18,292 bases of DNA from VFKE01 sp043758025 (GCA_043758025.1 JAYVOH010000020.1:1-18292); one strand, 5' to 3'; shown: positions 8,289-17,023, numbered from the stretch's first letter. The notes: generated by a model from the letters alone, not told the origin. A program made the numbers and translations.

Positions 8289-8364
8289 GAAAGAAAAAAA
8301 TGCAGGAACGCAGAAGTAAATTTGCATTCGCATTGCGCGGATGCCGTGCTTTAGCTTCGTGAAC

Positions 8365-8775
8365 ATGAACGCCATCGTTTTACCCGCCATCGAAGCCAAA
8401 CTCAACGATCTTTGCATCGCCATCGCCGCCAATGCTGAGGTTCTTTCCGCCCGCGATCGTGCTGAGGCATTTCTCGCTGACGAAAATGCCGTGGGACTCT
8501 ATCGCGAAGTCATCATGATGGGACGCAGCCTGGAGCAGCGCGAACGTGAAGGTGCCGAGATCACAAATTCGGAAGTCCGCTCCTATGAGGAATTGCAGGG
8601 CAAGGCTGATGCCCATGATGGTATTCGCGCCTTTTCAGAAGCCCAGCAGGTTCTGCAAGGTGTGGCCAATCTGGTCAATGGTTTTGTCAGCAAGACGCTG
8701 GAAAAGGGCCGCGTGCCCACGAATGAAGAAGTGTTCGGTGGCGGCGGTTGTGGCGAGGGCTGCGGCTGTCATTGA
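8365..8775 (+). CDS. YlbF/YmcA-family-like protein with Cys-rich C-terminus
   Basis: The 136-residue, mostly helical protein resembles the YlbF/YmcA (Com_YlbF) family, small helical proteins that in Bacillus subtilis form a complex affecting RNase Y-dependent RNA maturation and development. Matching parts are the N-terminal helix with AEVLSARDRAEAFLADENAV, the middle REVIMMGRSLEQREREG, and FSEAQQVLQGVANLVNGFVS. The last dozen residues, GGGGCGEGCGCH, hold three Cys and one His and could bind a metal or Fe-S cluster, which is inference. The ATG at 8365 is preferred over one eight codons upstream (8341), because the extra residues (MPCFSFVN) look unlike a family start. A Gre-like gene follows after 24 bp, probably in the same transcript. 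In this phylum the role is unknown. Confidence 0.75.
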   Translation: MNAIVLPAIEAKLNDLCIAIAANAEVLSARDRAEAFLADENAVGLYREVIMMGRSLEQREREGAEITNSEVRSYEELQGKADAHDGIRAFSEAQQVLQGVANLVNGFVSKTLEKGRVPTNEEVFGGGGCGEGCGCH

Positions 8776-8799
8776 TGGCATATTGGTTGAGATGCATTC

Positions 8800-9279
8800 A
8801 TGCCGACGCGCTCCAAAGTAGAAATTCTGAGTAGGATCATAGCCAATCTTCGGCGTGAGCTGGAGGCCTGCATGATGGCGGCACGTGAAGCGACCGCCGC
8901 CGCCACGGATCCCGGAAGCAAGGCGGAAAACAAATACGATACGCGAAGCCTTGAGGCATCATACCTCGCCCGAGGTCAGGCCCTGCGGGTATCAGAACTT
9001 CACGAAGCGGTGCTGGCCTTTGAAACTTTGAACCCGCGTGATATGGCCCCTGATCAGACCATTACTCCCGGTGCTTTGGTGGTGCTGGCCGACAAATCCG
9101 AGGAAGATATATATTTTCTCGGCCCCTGTGCGGGCGGCACCAGCGTGGATGTGGACGGTCAGGAAATTCTGGTCATCACACCAGCATCTCCGCTGGGCCG
9201 GGAACTGATGGGCAGGAGGGCGGGGGACTTCATCAGTCTGCGCACAGGCGCGAAAATGACTATTAAGAGCGTATCTTGA
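8800..9279 (+). CDS. GreA/GreB C-terminal-domain protein (transcription elongation factor-like)
   Basis: The 159-residue protein ends in a segment typical of the GreA/GreB C-domain: VITPASPLGRELMGRRAGDFI, close to the family PxSPxGxALxGxxxGD pattern. The N-terminal 70 residues are predicted helical, with SKAENKYDTRSLEASYLA, as in a small family of GreA/B-like proteins often left as hypothetical. GreA/B bind RNA polymerase through the C-domain and insert a coiled coil into the secondary channel to promote transcript cleavage. Whether this protein keeps the acidic tip residues needed for cleavage cannot be judged by eye, so it might instead compete for the channel. The ATG at 8800 lies 24 bp after the YlbF-like stop. 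It converges on pyc with 13 bp between stops. Confidence 0.8.
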   Translation: MPTRSKVEILSRIIANLRRELEACMMAAREATAAATDPGSKAENKYDTRSLEASYLARGQALRVSELHEAVLAFETLNPRDMAPDQTITPGALVVLADKSEEDIYFLGPCAGGTSVDVDGQEILVITPASPLGRELMGRRAGDFISLRTGAKMTIKSVS

Positions 9280-9292
9280 TGAACAGGCATCG

Positions 9293-12200
9293 TCACTTAC
9301 CTAGTCGCACCAGTAAGTCCTTGCTCTCCACGCTTTCTCCGACCTTTGCACAAATCTCGGTGACCGTGCCCGATGCAGGCGCGGAAATGGCGGCGAACAT
9401 TTTCATGGCTTCCAGCGTGAGCAGGGTTTCGCCCTCCTTCACTTTCTGACCGACGTTTACGGCGATGGAGGCGACCATGCCTGGCATCGGGGCACCGACT
9501 TGGGTGGCGTCGGCGGGATCGGCTTTGGCGCGAGTCACTACTTCCTTGGCGAGTATCTTATTAGTGACGGTGGTGTGACGGGGATAGCCGTTGAGTTCAA
9601 AGATGGCAGTCTGCTGGCCGTTCTGATCAGGCTCGGTCATGTTGACGAGGCGAATGAAGAGCGTCTTGCCTTCTTCGAGGTGGATGCTGACTTCTTCCTT
9701 GTCCTTCAAACCATAATAATAGGCGGGAGTGGGCAGGGCGGCGACATCGCCATAAGTCTTTCGGAAATCGGCGAACTTCAGGAAGACATCGGGATACATG
9801 AGATAACTCCAGACATCGTCTTCACTGGGTTTGCGCTTCATCTTGGACTCCAGTTCGGCGCGCACGTCATCGAGTTTGACCTTGGCCGCGTGCAGGCCAG
9901 GGCGACCCTTGATGCGTTTGCCGGTTTTGCCGACGATGGCATTGGCCAATGCATTCCATTTCTTCCAAGAGTCTTTCGCTTCATCTGGTTCGAGTCCGTA
10001 GAAAGGCTCGCCGAGCCAGCCTTCAAACATGCTGGTCACATCGTTACTCCACTTGGTGCCTTTGAGATTGATGATGTCGCAGGGCTTCACGCCCTTGGCG
10101 ATGCACTCGATGGCGAGGTCGCCGACGACTTTGCTGGATGGCGTGACCTTGATGATGTCGCCGCAAAGCTGATTCACTTCCGCGTAAGCGTGCGCGATTT
10201 CCGGCCAGCGCGCGGCCATGCCCATGCCGTTCGCCTGCTCCTTGAGATTGGTGTATTGCCCACCGGGCATTTCATGCAGATAGACTTCGGCGGTGCCATA
10301 AGGTTCGCTGGTGTCGAAGGGTTTGTAATAAGTGCGCACCGCCGCCCAGTAGTCGCTGAACTCCTGCAAGGCGTCCGTGTCCAGTCCGGTATCGCGCAGG
10401 GTGTGCTGCAGGCTGGCGACAATGCTATTGAGATTCGGCTGCGAAGTGCCGCCACTCATGGAGGCAATCGCCGCGTCCGCGACATCAACGCCAGCGTCGG
10501 CGGCATTGAGGATGCTGCTGGCATTGAGTCCGCTGGTGTCGTGCGTGTGGAAGTGAATAGGGATGCTGATTTCATCCTTCAGTGCCTTGATGAGCTTCTT
10601 CGCGGCATAGGGGCGCACAAGTCCGGCCATGTCTTTGATGCATAACATGTGCGCACCCATCTTCTCCAGTTCCTTGGCGAGCTTGATGTAATACTTGAGG
10701 CCATACTTATCGCGCTTGGGATCCAGGATGTCGCCCGTATAACAGACGGTGCCTTCGCAGATGGACGAAGTGTCTTCGCGCACTGCTTCCATCGCGGCGG
10801 TGAGGTTGGGCAGATAGTTGAGCGAATCAAAAATGCGGAACAAGTCCATCCCGTTCGCCGCCGCGTGCTTGATGAAACCCTTCACGACATTGTCCGGGTA
10901 GTTTGTGTAGCCAACGGCGTTGGAGCCACGGAACAGCATCTGGAATAAGATGTTCGGCACCTTGGTCCGGAGCTGGCGCAGCCGCTCCCAGGGATCTTCG
11001 CGCAGGAATCGCATGGTTACGTCAAAGGTCGCGCCGCCCCACATCTCCAAGCTGAACAGGTTCGGCGTGCGACGGGCCACGGCATCGGCCACGGCGAGCA
11101 TATCAAAGCTTCTCATGCGTGTGGCCAGAAGCGATTGATGGGCATCACGCATGGTGGTGTCCGTGATGAGCAGTCGCTTCTGCTTGGCGACCCATTCGCG
11201 GCAGAACTTCTCCGGCCCCATTTCCTGGAGCAGTTGTTTCGTGCCAGCGGGCGGTGCCGTGAGGCGCAGGGCCGCGTCCTTCATGGGTTGCGGCGGCGTG
11301 GGCAGCTTGCCGATGGTTTTGTGCGTGAATCCTTTGGCGAAAGGATTGCCGTTCACGCTGACATCCGCGAGATAGTTGAGCAGCCTGGTCGCGCGATCCT
11401 TTCGTTTCTCGAACTGGAACAGATGCGGATTGGTATCAATGAAACGCGTGGTCGCCTGGCCGCTGCGGAAGGTGGGGTCGGCGATGACGTTTTCCAAGAA
11501 TGGGATGTTGGTCTTCACGCCGCGAATGCGGAACTCCCGCAGCGAGCGGTCCATGCGGTCGAGCGCCTGCTCATAAGTCCGTGCGAAGACCGTGACCTTG
11601 ACCAGCATCGAATCATAATAGGGCGTGATGACCGCATTCGTGGTGCCGAGTGCGCCGTCGAGCCGCACACCGAATCCGCCAGCGCTGCGGTAGGTCAGAA
11701 TCTTGCCAAAGTCCGGCGTAAAGCCATTCTCTGGATCCTCAGTGGTAATGCGGCACTGGATGGCGTAGCCGCTCTTCTCCACCTGATGTTGCAGGGGCAA
11801 ACCCAGAGGCTCTTCGTGAAGCTGATACCCTTGGGCGATAAGTATCTGGGAACGCACGATGTCGATGCCCGTAATCTCTTCTGTGACCGTGTGCTCGACC
11901 TGGATGCGCGGATTCATCTCGATGAAAAACCATTGTCCGCTCTCCACATCCACGAGGAATTCCACCGTGCCCGCGTGCGTGTAGCCGACTTCTTTAGCGA
12001 TGGCGAGTGATGCGGTGCAGAGACCTTCAATGATCTTCTGATCCACCTGATAACTAGGCGCCTGCTCAATGACCTTCTGGTGGCGGCGTTGCACGGAGCA
12101 ATCGCGTTCGTGGAGATGCAAAACATTGCCGTGCTTGTCGGCAAGAATCTGCACTTCAATGTGCTTTGCGCGGCCCACGAATTTTTCCAGGAACACAGCG

Positions 12201-12847
12201 CCATTCCCGAATGAGCGCTTGGCTTCCGTCTGCGCTTCATCGAGTAACTTTTCCAAGTCGTCCGCCTTTTGCACCACGCGCATCCCGCGCCCGCCACCGC
12301 CGAAGGCCGCTTTGATGATGAGCGGGAAGCCGATCTTCTTGGCCGCCGCGATGGCTTGCTTCTTTGACTCCACCGGGTCATTGGTGCCTTGCAGCGTCGG
12401 GACTTGCAGCTTCTCCGCCACGTTCCGGGCTGCAGTCTTGTCGCCCATCATGTCGAGAATGCGCGAATCTGGCCCGATGAAAATGATGCCTGCGTCTGCA
12501 CAAGCCTTTGAGAAGACTGGGTTCTCAGAGAGGAAACCATAGCCGGGATGAATCGCGTCCACGCCTTTTTCTTTGGCGAGCGCAACGATTCCCTCAATGT
12601 CGAGGTAGGCACCGAGCGGCCCCTTGTCCTTGTTCAATTCATAAGCCTCGTCCGCCTTGAAGCGATGCGGACAAAACCGGTCCTCCTGTGCGTAGATGCC
12701 GACCGTGCGGATGCCCAGCTCACTGGCTGCCCGCATGACGCGGATGGCGATCTCGGAGCGGTTGGCGACCATCAACTTCTTGATGGGTCGGATACCGGAG
12801 TGCGGGGTCTGGGAAGAAGCGGAAGAATGGACTTTCTTGGATGGCAT
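9293..12847 (-). CDS. pyc: Pyruvate carboxylase
   Basis: The 1184-residue single-chain enzyme makes oxaloacetate from pyruvate, bicarbonate and ATP, the main anaplerotic reaction. The biotin carboxylase part begins with IKKLMVANRSEIAIRVMRAA and has the ATP-grasp loop FGGGGRGMRVV near residue 182 and the EMNPRIQVEHTVTEEITGID region. The carboxyltransferase part starts near 560 (LLITDTTMRDAHQSLLATRM). It carries CIKDMAGL near 735, whose Lys is carboxylated in the family, and HFHTHDTSG near 762, which binds metal. The biotin carrier domain has EAMKM with biotinyl Lys at 1149, 35 residues from the end as usual. The ATG at 12847 (MPSKKVHSS) is chosen; one 18 codons upstream adds unlikely sequence. 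Length is normal for alpha-type PYC. Divergent from the TetR gene, 108 bp away. Confidence 0.97.
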   Translation of the reverse strand: MPSKKVHSSASSQTPHSGIRPIKKLMVANRSEIAIRVMRAASELGIRTVGIYAQEDRFCPHRFKADEAYELNKDKGPLGAYLDIEGIVALAKEKGVDAIHPGYGFLSENPVFSKACADAGIIFIGPDSRILDMMGDKTAARNVAEKLQVPTLQGTNDPVESKKQAIAAAKKIGFPLIIKAAFGGGGRGMRVVQKADDLEKLLDEAQTEAKRSFGNGAVFLEKFVGRAKHIEVQILADKHGNVLHLHERDCSVQRRHQKVIEQAPSYQVDQKIIEGLCTASLAIAKEVGYTHAGTVEFLVDVESGQWFFIEMNPRIQVEHTVTEEITGIDIVRSQILIAQGYQLHEEPLGLPLQHQVEKSGYAIQCRITTEDPENGFTPDFGKILTYRSAGGFGVRLDGALGTTNAVITPYYDSMLVKVTVFARTYEQALDRMDRSLREFRIRGVKTNIPFLENVIADPTFRSGQATTRFIDTNPHLFQFEKRKDRATRLLNYLADVSVNGNPFAKGFTHKTIGKLPTPPQPMKDAALRLTAPPAGTKQLLQEMGPEKFCREWVAKQKRLLITDTTMRDAHQSLLATRMRSFDMLAVADAVARRTPNLFSLEMWGGATFDVTMRFLREDPWERLRQLRTKVPNILFQMLFRGSNAVGYTNYPDNVVKGFIKHAAANGMDLFRIFDSLNYLPNLTAAMEAVREDTSSICEGTVCYTGDILDPKRDKYGLKYYIKLAKELEKMGAHMLCIKDMAGLVRPYAAKKLIKALKDEISIPIHFHTHDTSGLNASSILNAADAGVDVADAAIASMSGGTSQPNLNSIVASLQHTLRDTGLDTDALQEFSDYWAAVRTYYKPFDTSEPYGTAEVYLHEMPGGQYTNLKEQANGMGMAARWPEIAHAYAEVNQLCGDIIKVTPSSKVVGDLAIECIAKGVKPCDIINLKGTKWSNDVTSMFEGWLGEPFYGLEPDEAKDSWKKWNALANAIVGKTGKRIKGRPGLHAAKVKLDDVRAELESKMKRKPSEDDVWSYLMYPDVFLKFADFRKTYGDVAALPTPAYYYGLKDKEEVSIHLEEGKTLFIRLVNMTEPDQNGQQTAIFELNGYPRHTTVTNKILAKEVVTRAKADPADATQVGAPMPGMVASIAVNVGQKVKEGETLLTLEAMKMFAAISAPASGTVTEICAKVGESVESKDLLVRLGK

Positions 12848-12928
12848 AAAGCTGGGCGAGTGACTGAGTCGGAAATGTGGATGTGAAACGCCCGGGGGCA
12901 AGCAGCCAAAAGAATGATTTGCATTGTC

Positions 12929-12948
12929 TGCCTATTGGTTGATAGACA
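12929..12948. promoter_or_regulatory. Operator-like imperfect palindrome before the TetR gene
   Basis: The sequence reads TG-N-CTAT-N6-ATAG-N-CA, ending 7 bp before the TetR start at 12956. A second symmetric pair, TTGTCT (12924-12929) and AGACAA (12944-12949), overlaps it. The size and site suit a TetR-family dimer acting on its own promoter and possibly on the divergent pyc promoter in the 108-bp gap. No convincing -35/-10 boxes could be fixed. The binding protein is inferred from context. Confidence 0.45.
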
Positions 12949-12955
12949 AAGAAAA

Positions 12956-13510
12956 ATGGCGCGAATTAAAGATATTTCTCGTGGCGACATCTTGTATTTC
13001 GCCCAGCGATACATCGAACAGTCTGGTTATAACGGCTTCAGCATTCGCGACCTCTCAGCAGAGGTCGGCATTTCTTCGGCCAGCCTGCATCATCATTACC
13101 CAGCCAAAGCCGATTTGGCGGTCGCCGTGATTGTCCGGTATCGCGAGGGAATGAACAAGTGCCTGGGCCAGATCGATGCGGAGTTGGACGATCTGTCATC
13201 GAGAGTGCAGCGATTGTCCACGGAGATGAACCAAACGTTGCCGCAAGGGATGACTTTGGTGGCGGTAATGATGGCGGATTTTAATACGCTGCCGGTGACG
13301 GTTCAGTCCGAAGTGAGGAACTTGACCGCCAATCTGCTCGGATGGTTGACGCGCTTCGTTACGCAGGCGAAAAATCGTGACGAACTGGTCGATGCCATAT
13401 CGGTCGAGAGCATGGTTACCGGCATTTATGCCAAGTTGCTTGGCGAGGCGCTGTTGGCGCGGCTGGCTTCTGCTAACCCGTCGTCCGCAGTCCCGACGCC
13501 ACGGCGTTGA
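12956..13510 (+). CDS. TetR/AcrR-family transcriptional regulator
   Basis: The 184-residue protein has the N-terminal helix-turn-helix of the TetR family: GDILYFAQRYIEQSGYNGFS, then IRDLSAEVGISSASLHHHYP and AKADLAVAVIVRYRE (DNA-binding part about residues 10-60). The variable C-terminal helical domain should bind a ligand; nothing in it reveals which one. The start MARIKDISRGD is chosen; 14 extra in-frame codons upstream (from 12914) run through the palindrome and look unlike a TetR N-terminus. The gene sits between pyc (divergent) and ppc (convergent), so control of pyruvate/PEP carboxylation or autoregulation is a reasonable guess. Its last 38 bp overlap the 3' end of ppc on the other strand. 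Confidence 0.9.
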   Translation: MARIKDISRGDILYFAQRYIEQSGYNGFSIRDLSAEVGISSASLHHHYPAKADLAVAVIVRYREGMNKCLGQIDAELDDLSSRVQRLSTEMNQTLPQGMTLVAVMMADFNTLPVTVQSEVRNLTANLLGWLTRFVTQAKNRDELVDAISVESMVTGIYAKLLGEALLARLASANPSSAVPTPRR

Positions 13511-16220
13511 TGGAGACGAGCAGGTCGGGAATGATGGATTCAGCGGATTCGGTATCGCCTGCTGCAAGGCATTCTCTCCAACGGTGCAGCAAGGCCAGCT
13601 GCTGGGCGTGGAGGACGGTAAGAGGTTGCTCGCGGATGGCGAGGGTGAAGGCCAGTCGAGGGCGACGACCCTCAAAGGCTCCGGTTGTGAGCTTGGTGAG
13701 TGCGGCTTGAGTGCGATGAAATTCATCAAGGATCAGTTGCAGGAATCGGTCGCGTATTTCTTTCTCAGGAACAAGGCCGGCATAGCGGCACATCCATTCC
13801 TCATTCGCGCTCACCAGGGAGCTTTCGATATTGGCCATCACATATCGCAAAAAGGAATGCGTCGGCAAATGAGCGATCAATTGAGCATGAGCGACGGGGT
13901 CTTCGTTCTCGAGGCGTTCCAAAGCGGAGCCCGCGCCGAACCAGCCCGGTAAATAAAAGCGCGACTGGGTCCACGAAAAGACCCAGGGGATGGCGCGCAA
14001 ATCTTCCAGCGTGGCCTGCCCGCTGCGTCTTGCGGGACGCGAACCGATGCGGGCGTTTTCCAGCGCATCAATCGGAGTCGCGGCACGATAGAACTTCATG
14101 AAGTCCGGCTCGTGCAGCAGGGCGGAGTAAGCCTCGTGACTCCACTGCGCCACGCGATCCAGCACCGGGGAGACGATATCGCAATGTGGCGCGGCGCGGA
14201 GATGTCTGGCCGTGGCGGATGAGGCCGAGGCCATCAGCACCTCGATATTGTAAACCGAGGATGCGAAGTGAGCGTATTTCTGCGCGATGGTCTCGCCCTG
14301 CTCGGTCATGCGCAGTCGTCCTTGAAGCGAGCCGATGGGCAGCGCCTCCATGAAAAAATGAGTGGGGCCGGCGCCGCGTCCGACGGTCCCGCCGCGACCA
14401 TGAAAGAAGACCGGCTGCGCCCCGTGATCGAGCGTTACTTGCGCCAGTTCCGACTGGGCACGATGCAGCGCCCACTGGCTCGCGAAAATGCCGCAGTCTT
14501 TGTTGGAGTCGGAATAGCCGACCATCAATTGCAGTGCTGGCGTGTCCGTGGACTTCACGCTTCGTTGAGTAATGGGATGAGAGAGGAAATCCTTCACGAT
14601 GCCGGGGCCGGCCTCTAGATCAGCCATGGTTTCAAACAAAGGTGTGACCGGTAACGGGCATAGCAAACCTCCATCAGTCCATTCCGCCAGGCCGGCTTCG
14701 CGCGCGAGCAGATAGACACTGAAAAGGTCTTCCACACTGCGCGTCATGGACACGATCAACGCGCCGAGTCCTGCGTTGCCATGTCGCGCGCGATGCTCGG
14801 CCAGCACGCGATAGCAGGCGAGCACAGTGTCGGCCTCGGGCCCGGCGGACATTCCGGGAGCGAGGAATGGGCGCGGAGACTGGAGTTCCTTCTCCATAAA
14901 GGCACGCTTATTCTCGGTGCTCCAATTCGCGAATGCAGCGCCATCAGAAACTCCCGCCGTGGCTAGGAGCTGCGCCAGCGCTTTCTCGTGAAATGCGGAA
15001 TTCTGCCGGATGTCCAGCGCAGCGGAGTGAAAGCCGAACGCGGCAATCTGGCGGCGGAAAGGAACGATAAGCTCGCGCACCATCGCGGCAGCTCCCACGG
15101 ATTCCAAGGCATCAGCAAGCACGGCGAGATCATCGGCGAGATCTTTTGGTGCGCGATAGGCCGCGGTAGATTCAGGGTGATCAATGGCGAGCAAGATTTT
15201 GCCACGCATGAGATAAGCGGCGGCCCGCCACGGTTCTTCTCGATTGCGCTCGAGAATGTAGGCCGTGTCCACACCAGGCTGGTCTTGCAATTCTGCGGCC
15301 AGCCTGGCATTCAATGCAGTAAGGTCGGCGGGAACCGGCTGGAACAACTGGCTGAGCGGCACTTGATGCGCAAGAGCTTCCAGGGCGCGACGTTGCACGC
15401 GCAGCGCATTTTTGCGCAGAGCATTCAATGCGGAGTGAGTCACCTCCGCCGTGACAAAAGGATGGCCATCGCGATCACCGCCGATCCACGTTCCGAATTT
15501 CACCAGCGGCGGCAGGTTATCGAGTGAGGCGCCATTGTATCCTTCAGCCTCCCAGGCCTCGCGCAGATGAATGTGAGCACGGGCCAGAGTTTCGGGAAAC
15601 ACTTCGCGGAGATAATAGAGAGCGTTTTGCAACTCGGCCTCAATGGTGGGACGTGTGACGTGAATCTCGCCCGTGCGCCAGAGTCCTTCCAGTTGCACCT
15701 CGAGCTGCCTTTGCACGCGCGACTGCTCGCGCGGTGTGTAGTCGGCGTTCTCATGGCGGTTCATGAGCGAATAAATCTCCCGATGACGTTCGCGCGCGGT
15801 CTCGCGCTTGGACTCCGTGGGATGGGCGGTCAGCACGGGTTCCACGAGAACGTGATGGAGCACATCCAGCATCTCGGGTTCGGTCAGACCGGCGGCTGAC
15901 ATCTTTTTGATGTTATCCGACCACAGACCTTTCTCGGAGGCGGCACCCTGTTGTTTTTCCCGCAAACGGCGAACGCGCGAGGCGGTGCGTTCTTCCACGA
16001 TGTTCAGCAGTTGAAACGCGATGGAGTAGGCCTGGCCGAGCTTGCGGTCTGTGACATCCACCTGGCCCGTGCTGCCGCCGGCCCAGGGCAGGCGATCCGC
16101 GAGCGCCGGTTCGCCCAGCTTGCGCAAGGTGTCGGCGAAGGCTCCCATGAGAAATTTCAAATCAGATTCCAGCAGGCGGAATCCGTAGTCGCGGAGTGAT
16201 TCAGGTGTGGCGTCGGGCAT
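13473..16220 (-). CDS. ppc: Phosphoenolpyruvate carboxylase
   Basis: The 915-residue enzyme makes oxaloacetate from PEP and bicarbonate, refilling the TCA cycle. The catalytic His region VLTAHPTESKRE lies near residue 130, GYSDSNKDCG near 564, and FHGRGGTVGRGAGP near 605, which are the signatures of bacterial PEPC. The C-terminus ends SGLRTTG, matching the family's conserved (N/T)TG end, so the protein is complete. Two ATGs are possible, 16229 and 16220. The second is preferred because GAGG lies just before it, although the spacing is short. The gene is divergent from upp. Its stop lies inside the 3' end of the TetR gene. Having both PEPC and PYC nearby gives two entry routes to oxaloacetate. 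Confidence 0.96.
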   Translation of the reverse strand: MPDATPESLRDYGFRLLESDLKFLMGAFADTLRKLGEPALADRLPWAGGSTGQVDVTDRKLGQAYSIAFQLLNIVEERTASRVRRLREKQQGAASEKGLWSDNIKKMSAAGLTEPEMLDVLHHVLVEPVLTAHPTESKRETARERHREIYSLMNRHENADYTPREQSRVQRQLEVQLEGLWRTGEIHVTRPTIEAELQNALYYLREVFPETLARAHIHLREAWEAEGYNGASLDNLPPLVKFGTWIGGDRDGHPFVTAEVTHSALNALRKNALRVQRRALEALAHQVPLSQLFQPVPADLTALNARLAAELQDQPGVDTAYILERNREEPWRAAAYLMRGKILLAIDHPESTAAYRAPKDLADDLAVLADALESVGAAAMVRELIVPFRRQIAAFGFHSAALDIRQNSAFHEKALAQLLATAGVSDGAAFANWSTENKRAFMEKELQSPRPFLAPGMSAGPEADTVLACYRVLAEHRARHGNAGLGALIVSMTRSVEDLFSVYLLAREAGLAEWTDGGLLCPLPVTPLFETMADLEAGPGIVKDFLSHPITQRSVKSTDTPALQLMVGYSDSNKDCGIFASQWALHRAQSELAQVTLDHGAQPVFFHGRGGTVGRGAGPTHFFMEALPIGSLQGRLRMTEQGETIAQKYAHFASSVYNIEVLMASASSATARHLRAAPHCDIVSPVLDRVAQWSHEAYSALLHEPDFMKFYRAATPIDALENARIGSRPARRSGQATLEDLRAIPWVFSWTQSRFYLPGWFGAGSALERLENEDPVAHAQLIAHLPTHSFLRYVMANIESSLVSANEEWMCRYAGLVPEKEIRDRFLQLILDEFHRTQAALTKLTTGAFEGRRPRLAFTLAIREQPLTVLHAQQLALLHRWRECLAAGDTESAESIIPDLLVSINAVASGLRTTG

Positions 16221-16246
16221 GAACCTCATTGGTTAGCACAAACAAT

Positions 16247-16296
16247 GCCCTGCTGCGGTCTTTCGTTTCACAAAAGCATCCGAAACCGTAGAGGGC
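16247..16296. repeat. Imperfect inverted repeat between ppc and upp
   Basis: Outer arms GCCCT (16247-16251) and AGGGC (16292-16296), a CGG/CCG pair, and inner arms GTTTC (16265-16269) and GAAAC (16282-16286) form an interrupted hairpin of about 50 nt in the divergent gap. It could fold in the 5' leader of either transcript or hold a regulator site. It is interrupted enough to be chance. Confidence 0.3.
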
Positions 16297-16342
16297 AGCA
16301 TTTTGCGTTTGGCACTCTACCGCATCGTGAGCACCTTGCACC

Positions 16343-16963
16343 ATGTCGCTGACCGTTCTTTCCCATCCGCTGGTGGATTCATTGCTTACGGAACTGCGGG
16401 ACAAAAACACCACATCCTCGCGCTTTCGACGCTTGTGCAATCGAATCACGACGATCCTCGCGATCGAAGCCTTGCGCGATCTGCACACAGAATCGGCGAC
16501 GGTTGAGACACCGATGGAAACTTTTCATGGCAGGAAGCTCGGTTGCGGCGTTTTGATCGTCCCCGTGTTGCGCGCTGGATTGGGCATGGTGGAGCCGATT
16601 CTGGCGCTGGTGCCCAATGCGCAGGTCGGTCATGTGGGCATCGAGCGCGACCACGAAACAGCTTTGCCGCGTTCGTATTACTCCAAGATACCAGCGCTCG
16701 ATGGACAACGCATCCTGGTGGTGGATCCCATGCTGGCCACCGGCGGCACCGGTCTTCATGCGATCCGATCCATTCAGGAACTTGGAGGAACGAACATTAC
16801 CGTCCTGAGCATCATCGCCGCGCCGGAGGGAGTGGCAGCGATAGAAGCCGCCGCGCCTGATGTGTCCATTTTTACTGCCGCGCTGGATCGCTGCTTGAAT
16901 GCGCAGAAATACATCCTGCCTGGTGTTGGAGACTTTGGTGACCGGTTGATGGGGACGATATGA
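16343..16963 (+). CDS. upp: Uracil phosphoribosyltransferase
   Basis: The 206-residue cytoplasmic enzyme converts uracil and PRPP to UMP in pyrimidine salvage; the usual length is about 208. The PRPP-binding signature ILVVDPMLATGGT lies at about 122-135. IVPVLRAGLGMVEPILALVP lies in the middle. The uracil-contacting C-terminal part has PGVGDFGDRLMGT. The N-terminus, with SHPLVDSLLTELRDKNTTS and the FR(R)L element, also fits. The ATG at 16343 has no strong Shine-Dalgarno. Divergent from ppc with a 122-bp gap. It stands alone, since no uraA-type uracil permease is next to it. Confidence 0.97.
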   Translation: MSLTVLSHPLVDSLLTELRDKNTTSSRFRRLCNRITTILAIEALRDLHTESATVETPMETFHGRKLGCGVLIVPVLRAGLGMVEPILALVPNAQVGHVGIERDHETALPRSYYSKIPALDGQRILVVDPMLATGGTGLHAIRSIQELGGTNITVLSIIAAPEGVAAIEAAAPDVSIFTAALDRCLNAQKYILPGVGDFGDRLMGTI

Positions 16964-17023
16964 TGTCTCAACACCGACAGCGGTTGACGAAAATCAGCCT
17001 TTTTGGTATGTGATAGAACAACC

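Noticed and set aside
9500..10645. Long open frame (381 codons) on the plus strand inside pyc
   Set aside because: It lies fully antisense to well-conserved carboxyltransferase coding sequence, shows no recognisable domain, and is the kind of open antisense frame expected in GC-rich codon-biased DNA.
11135..12010. Plus-strand open frame of 291 codons inside pyc
   Set aside because: Antisense to the biotin carboxylase and linker region; no independent support.
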